A DNA stretch of 64,000 nt from Shimia thalassica (GTDB lineage Bacteria; Pseudomonadota; Alphaproteobacteria; Rhodobacterales; Rhodobacteraceae). Positions 60,644 to 64,000 of this stretch are shown piece after piece (within the stretch, counting starts at the first letter, position 1; each line of letters begins with the position of its first letter). The stretch spans positions 184,049 through 248,048 of the forward strand of contig NZ_CYTW01000005.1 in assembly GCF_001458215.1 (NCBI RefSeq), read 5' to 3'. The notes under the pieces are model-generated. The model was not told the DNA's origin. It saw only the letters and a list, made by a program, of their open reading frames with translations, and made no database searches. A program made the translations under genes and the position numbers.

Positions 60644-63600
60644 TTGTTGGTCATGACGGCCTGTTTGTTTCCGCTATTGTACCTGACGCTTGAGCTTCCA
60701 AAGCGGATCATCAACGACGCGATTTCGTCGGATCAGGCTTTTATCTATATCGATTCACTTGATGTCGAACTGGATCAAGTCACCTATCTGTTTGTGCTTT
60801 GCGGGGCCTTTCTGTTGGCGGTGCTGGTGCATGGTCTGACAAAAATGCGCATCAATACCATGAAAGGCGTGCTGTCCGAGCGGATGTTGCGCCGGTTCCG
60901 GTACACTTTGATTGGCCGCATCATGCGATTCCCTCAGGCGTATCTGCGCCGGACATCGCAAGGTGAAATGGTGTCGATGATCACATCAGAGGCCGAGCCG
61001 ATGGGCGGCATGATGGGCGATGCCATCAGCCTTCCCGTGTTGCAGGCCGGTCAGATGCTGACCATTCTGTTTTTCCTGTTTGCACAGAGTGTGTGGTTTG
61101 GCATTGCAGCCTGTGCCCTGATCCCATTGCAGGCCTGGATCATCCCCAAGCTGCAATGGCAGATTAACCTGTTGAACAAGGAACGTATCGGCGAGGTGCG
61201 TGAACTTGCGGGCGAGATCGGCGAAACGGCTGCTGGCGCGCCCACATTGCGGGTCAATGCCGGATGGCGGTTTCGGCTGGCGCTGATCACGCGTCGGCTT
61301 GGGACGCTGTTTGATATCCGCTTGGATATCTACAAGAAAAAATTCTTTATGAAGTTCCTGAACAACTTCATCACACAACTAACGCCCTTCTTCTTTTATA
61401 CGGTCGGCGGTTTGCTTGTCATTCAGGGTAAAGTGTCTCTCGGGGCGCTGGTGGCGGCGCTTGCGGCGTACAAAGACCTGTCGTCTCCGTGGAAAGAGCT
61501 GTTGAACTATTACAACCGCGTTCAGGACATGTCGCTGCGCTGGCATCTGATTTCGGATCGGTTTGATCCCGCCGGTATGGTGGACAAGGACCTGTTCGAA
61601 GGAGAGCCGGACGCCATTCCCCATCTGGACGGCGACATCGAACTTCGCAATGTGACGGTGACGGATCACCACGGTGATGCCATTCTTGAAGATATCAGCC
61701 TGACGTTGCCCAATGGCGCGCTTGTCGGAATATCGACCCGAGATATGGAAGAGCGTCGATCCTTTGCAGAGCTTTTGACCCGAGAGGTGGCCCCGACGGC
61801 GGGAAAGGTTCTGATTGACGGTCGAGATCTGGACGACCTTCACCAGATGGTTGTCGCCTCGCGGATCGGGTACGCGGAAATGTCCCCTTATGTGTTTCAG
61901 GGCACTTTTGGCGAAAACATTACGATGCCGCTGCGCGTGGCACCGGTACATCCCTTTGACATCCGCCCTGATCGGGTGACACGCGAAAAGCACCGCGCAA
62001 CGGAATCCGAGCGCTCCGGCAACAGTCTTGACGCCTATCTCGCGGATTGGGTGGACCCGTCGCTGGCCGGTGTGTCAACACGGATCGAACTGCGCAACTG
62101 GTGGCTCGAAGCGATGGAGGCAATCGGGGCAGGGGACGCAATGTTCCGCCGTGGTCTGGATCAGGTGTTCCAGTCTGACGAAGCTTCCGAGCTTGCCGAG
62201 AAACTGGTGAACCTGCGCCCGCGTGTGCACGAAGCCCTGCGCGAGGCTGGATTGGATACGGCCTATTACCGGTTCGATCCGGACCGGTATAATCCGACGA
62301 TGCCGGTGTCTGCGAACTTGTTTTATGCCACGCCAAAGGCGCAGGGGCGTGAATACGACCTTGGAACAGTTAGCGACTTCCTTGACCTGCTGAATGAACT
62401 GGGTTTGGCAGAAGGGATGTTGCGCCTGTCCGAAGAGGTGATCGAGATGCTCAACCTCACCTTTGGTGTGGACGGGACCGAACACCCCTTGTTCCAGCGG
62501 CTTGGGCTTGATCCGGATGTATTCCGCCGCAAGGTCGAGCTGGTGCGCAAAAGCCGCGAACAAGGGCACGAGGTTCTGGACCATGAAGAGCAGGTCGAGA
62601 TGCTGTCCTTGCCCTTCGAAGTCTCTGCCGAGCAGATCGGACCGGCTTTTGCTGACGAGTTGAAAGACCTGATCCTTGATTTGCGCCACCAACAGCGTGT
62701 GAAGCTCGAGGTGTGGCTGGCTGATTACTACGAACCCCTGAACGAGCACAATTTTGCACCGGGGCTGTCTGTTCTCGAGAACGCGATCTTCGGCACGATT
62801 TCCTCAACAGCGGGGGCGAAAGGCGACGCCGTGCGCGACGTGGTGGTTCAAGTTCTCGAAGAGGCGGGGCTGAAGCAGTTTGTTGTCGAGTTGTTGTTCC
62901 GCGTTAAGAACGGCATCGCCGGGGCAGGGATGCCTTCTGCCTTGGCCGGACCTGTTGCTGTCAGCAGGGCCGTTTTGAAACGTCCCGAGTTGTTGATCCT
63001 TGATGGATGTCTGGCCGGTGAAGATCCGGTTGCCTGCCGCAAGATCATTCGCAACCTGCGCCGCCTGTTGCCGGACTCGGTGTTGTTGTTTCTCGAAGAG
63101 ACAATCCAGCAGCCCGAAGAGTTCGACCAGATCTTCGAACTTGAACATGGTCGCCTCAAGGATGGCGAGATTTACGGAGAGGGATCGACTGACAATGCCG
63201 CAAGTGCAGATTTGCGTCTCAAGATGCGCGCACTTGTGTCAACGGATCTGTTCGCAAGCCTGCCCCGCCGCCAGCTGCGCCTGCTCGCGTTTGGCGCCCA
63301 ATGGGCCGAGCTTCCGGCGGAAGAGTATGTCTTTCACAGGGGGGATAATGCGTCTGACGGGGCTTATCTCATTCTTGAGGGGGATGCAGAGCTGTCCTTT
63401 ACCGACGACAGCGGACGGCGCGAAGTTGTCGCTGTTGCCGGACCGGGCACGCTGGTCGGAGAACTGGCCCTGATCCGCAAAGAACCCCGGGCTTTGGACA
63501 TGTTTACCAAAACACCTTTGCGGGCTCTGCGCCTTGGTGAAGAAGAATTCCTTGCGGTGGTCGAGAACGATGCCGGCACGGCCTTCAAGATCATGCAGGT

Positions 63601-63655
63601 TCTGGCGGGATACATCGGTGCTCGCAATTCGGATGATGACGAAGACTCTGAATAA
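60644..63655 (+). CDS. ABC-exporter-like membrane protein with degenerate ATPase domain and cNMP-binding domain
   Basis: A protein of at least 1003 residues: ABC transmembrane domain (1-300), nucleotide-binding domain first part (about 325-430), an insert of about 270 residues, NBD second part (about 705-835), and a cyclic-nucleotide-binding domain (about 862-990, with GELALIRKEPRAL). The NBD lacks function: Walker A is replaced by GISTRDMEERRSF (about 360), the signature by ALAGPVAVSR (about 765), Walker B Glu by Gly in LLILDG, and the H-loop His is absent. The frame is open 20 codons upstream of the TTG at 60644 to a stop at 60581, and those codons (LFSFIWKYSKRDQL) match the paralogue at 28.7 kb, so initiation is probably upstream. 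Confidence 0.85.
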   Translation: MLVMTACLFPLLYLTLELPKRIINDAISSDQAFIYIDSLDVELDQVTYLFVLCGAFLLAVLVHGLTKMRINTMKGVLSERMLRRFRYTLIGRIMRFPQAYLRRTSQGEMVSMITSEAEPMGGMMGDAISLPVLQAGQMLTILFFLFAQSVWFGIAACALIPLQAWIIPKLQWQINLLNKERIGEVRELAGEIGETAAGAPTLRVNAGWRFRLALITRRLGTLFDIRLDIYKKKFFMKFLNNFITQLTPFFFYTVGGLLVIQGKVSLGALVAALAAYKDLSSPWKELLNYYNRVQDMSLRWHLISDRFDPAGMVDKDLFEGEPDAIPHLDGDIELRNVTVTDHHGDAILEDISLTLPNGALVGISTRDMEERRSFAELLTREVAPTAGKVLIDGRDLDDLHQMVVASRIGYAEMSPYVFQGTFGENITMPLRVAPVHPFDIRPDRVTREKHRATESERSGNSLDAYLADWVDPSLAGVSTRIELRNWWLEAMEAIGAGDAMFRRGLDQVFQSDEASELAEKLVNLRPRVHEALREAGLDTAYYRFDPDRYNPTMPVSANLFYATPKAQGREYDLGTVSDFLDLLNELGLAEGMLRLSEEVIEMLNLTFGVDGTEHPLFQRLGLDPDVFRRKVELVRKSREQGHEVLDHEEQVEMLSLPFEVSAEQIGPAFADELKDLILDLRHQQRVKLEVWLADYYEPLNEHNFAPGLSVLENAIFGTISSTAGAKGDAVRDVVVQVLEEAGLKQFVVELLFRVKNGIAGAGMPSALAGPVAVSRAVLKRPELLILDGCLAGEDPVACRKIIRNLRRLLPDSVLLFLEETIQQPEEFDQIFELEHGRLKDGEIYGEGSTDNAASADLRLKMRALVSTDLFASLPRRQLRLLAFGAQWAELPAEEYVFHRGDNASDGAYLILEGDAELSFTDDSGRREVVAVAGPGTLVGELALIRKEPRALDMFTKTPLRALRLGEEEFLAVVENDAGTAFKIMQVLAGYIGARNSDDDEDSE

Positions 63656-63733
63656 GGTTTTTGGGTCTGAGCGCAGGGGAGGGCGGTTAGGACTGCATTT
63701 GGATGCCCGGAGAGATGTCTGAATCGATACATC

Positions 63734-63780
63734 GACCGGAATCCGTTGAATCGGATGCGATTCACAGGGTGATTCCGGTC
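63734..63780. repeat. Nested inverted repeat
   Basis: GACCGGAATC (63734-63743) pairs with GATTCCGGTC (63771-63780), and within the loop TGAATCG pairs with CGATTCA. No T tract follows in either direction, so it is a possible factor-assisted end or protein site rather than a standard terminator. Confidence 0.55.
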
Positions 63781-63945
63781 AAAAATCAGGCTCTTTTCGA
63801 ATGATATCTGCCCTTAATAGCTATTGAAGCCGTTTGAGGCAGGAAAGATCACGCAAAAAGCGCACTTTTTGTCAGCGCTCGCAGCTTGTTTTCTTAGGAA
63901 AAATGGCTGCCGAGACGTTTTTTTACAGAAATGTGAAAAAACCAC

Positions 63946-63974
63946 TTGCGACTCTTTGATAGTAGCCGTAGAAC
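63946..63974 (+). promoter_or_regulatory. Strong sigma70-type promoter, possibly of an rRNA operon
   Basis: TTGCGA (63946-63951), exactly 17 bases, TAGAAC (63969-63974), then CCCCCTTCACCGGCGGCGC. This resembles leaders of Rhodobacteraceae rRNA operons, and an A/T-rich stretch lies directly upstream. The transcribed product is outside the window. Confidence 0.5.
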
Positions 63975-64000
63975 CCCCTTCACCGGCGGCGCAGAGATGC

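Larger units (their letters stand above)
63656..64000. other. Non-coding right edge
   Basis: 345 bases with no supported gene after the ABC/cNMP gene. It holds an inverted repeat at 63734-63780 and a sigma70-type promoter at the end, with a T-rich and A-rich stretch at 63885-63940 that could act as an upstream promoter element. Confidence 0.6.

Overview
The window looks like a chromosomal segment of a Roseobacter-clade alphaproteobacterium (Rhodobacteraceae). The evidence is the GC-rich coding style, a complete Na+-translocating NADH:quinone reductase operon, an MttB-type methyltransferase next to a fused FAD/GcvT demethylase, a hom and a glpX-recJ neighbourhood, and an arsJ-type arsenic operon. 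About 60 genes are supported, with two identical tRNA-Glu genes, several palindromic operators and several intrinsic terminators. There is no CRISPR array, no recognisable insertion sequence and no prophage.

Layout. 1-7.3 kb: the 3' end of a PHP-domain gene; a GntR regulator divergent from a five-gene operon (DUF1185, alpha/beta hydrolase, flavin reductase, luciferase-like monooxygenase, aldehyde dehydrogenase) that resembles a Rut-like oxidative ring-opening pathway; then a LysR gene. 7.4-13.7 kb: a catabolic operon for an N-methylated or cyclic amino acid (FAD/GcvT demethylase, MttB-family methyltransferase, Ldh2-family reductase, DadA-like dehydrogenase), followed by convergent threonine dehydratase. 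15-24.2 kb: after about 1 kb with no gene, nqrABCDEF, a CBS-domain protein, a small membrane protein, apbE (flavinylates NqrB and NqrC) and nqrM (cofactor assembly).

24.2-31.9 kb: siderophore-interacting protein, DUF983, YheT-like hydrolase, YbaY/META secreted protein, tandem universal stress protein, a stand-alone ABC transmembrane protein, a sulfatase/phosphonate-ester hydrolase, and tandem tRNA-Glu. 31.9-37.8 kb (minus strand): recJ, isochorismatase, glpX, an intramembrane ceramidase-like protein, hom and a small lipoprotein. 37.8-44.9 kb: TetR, pirin, then an acyl-CoA ligase / nitronate monooxygenase / phosphatase / ACAD11-type kinase / SDR run that suggests hydroxyacyl-CoA catabolism. 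45-48.6 kb: cytochrome c' with cytochrome b561, a thioesterase, and a class V PLP enzyme divergent from an Lrp regulator. 48.7-53.9 kb: arsenic operon arsR-arsC-acr3-gapdh-(DUF1036)-arsJ, exporting arsenite and 1-arseno-3-phosphoglycerate, with an unexpected secreted DUF1036 gene inside.

54-58.7 kb: a beta-barrel protein, lepA, then an AT-rich transferred patch with an AlgX/AlgJ-like SGNH gene. It abuts a broken Phd/YefM antitoxin whose TGTACA operators are still visible, followed by an entericidin-type lipoprotein. 58.9-64 kb: a secreted protein, rhodanese, DUF3307 protein, and a 1003-residue ABC pseudo-ATPase with a cyclic-nucleotide-binding domain. The right edge carries a strong sigma70-type promoter pointing out of the window, possibly that of an rRNA operon.

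Most noteworthy: the degenerate ABC/cNMP protein with a non-standard start, the TMD-only ABC protein, DUF1036 inside the arsJ operon, the Rut-like operon with DUF1185, and the antitoxin scar at the island boundary.
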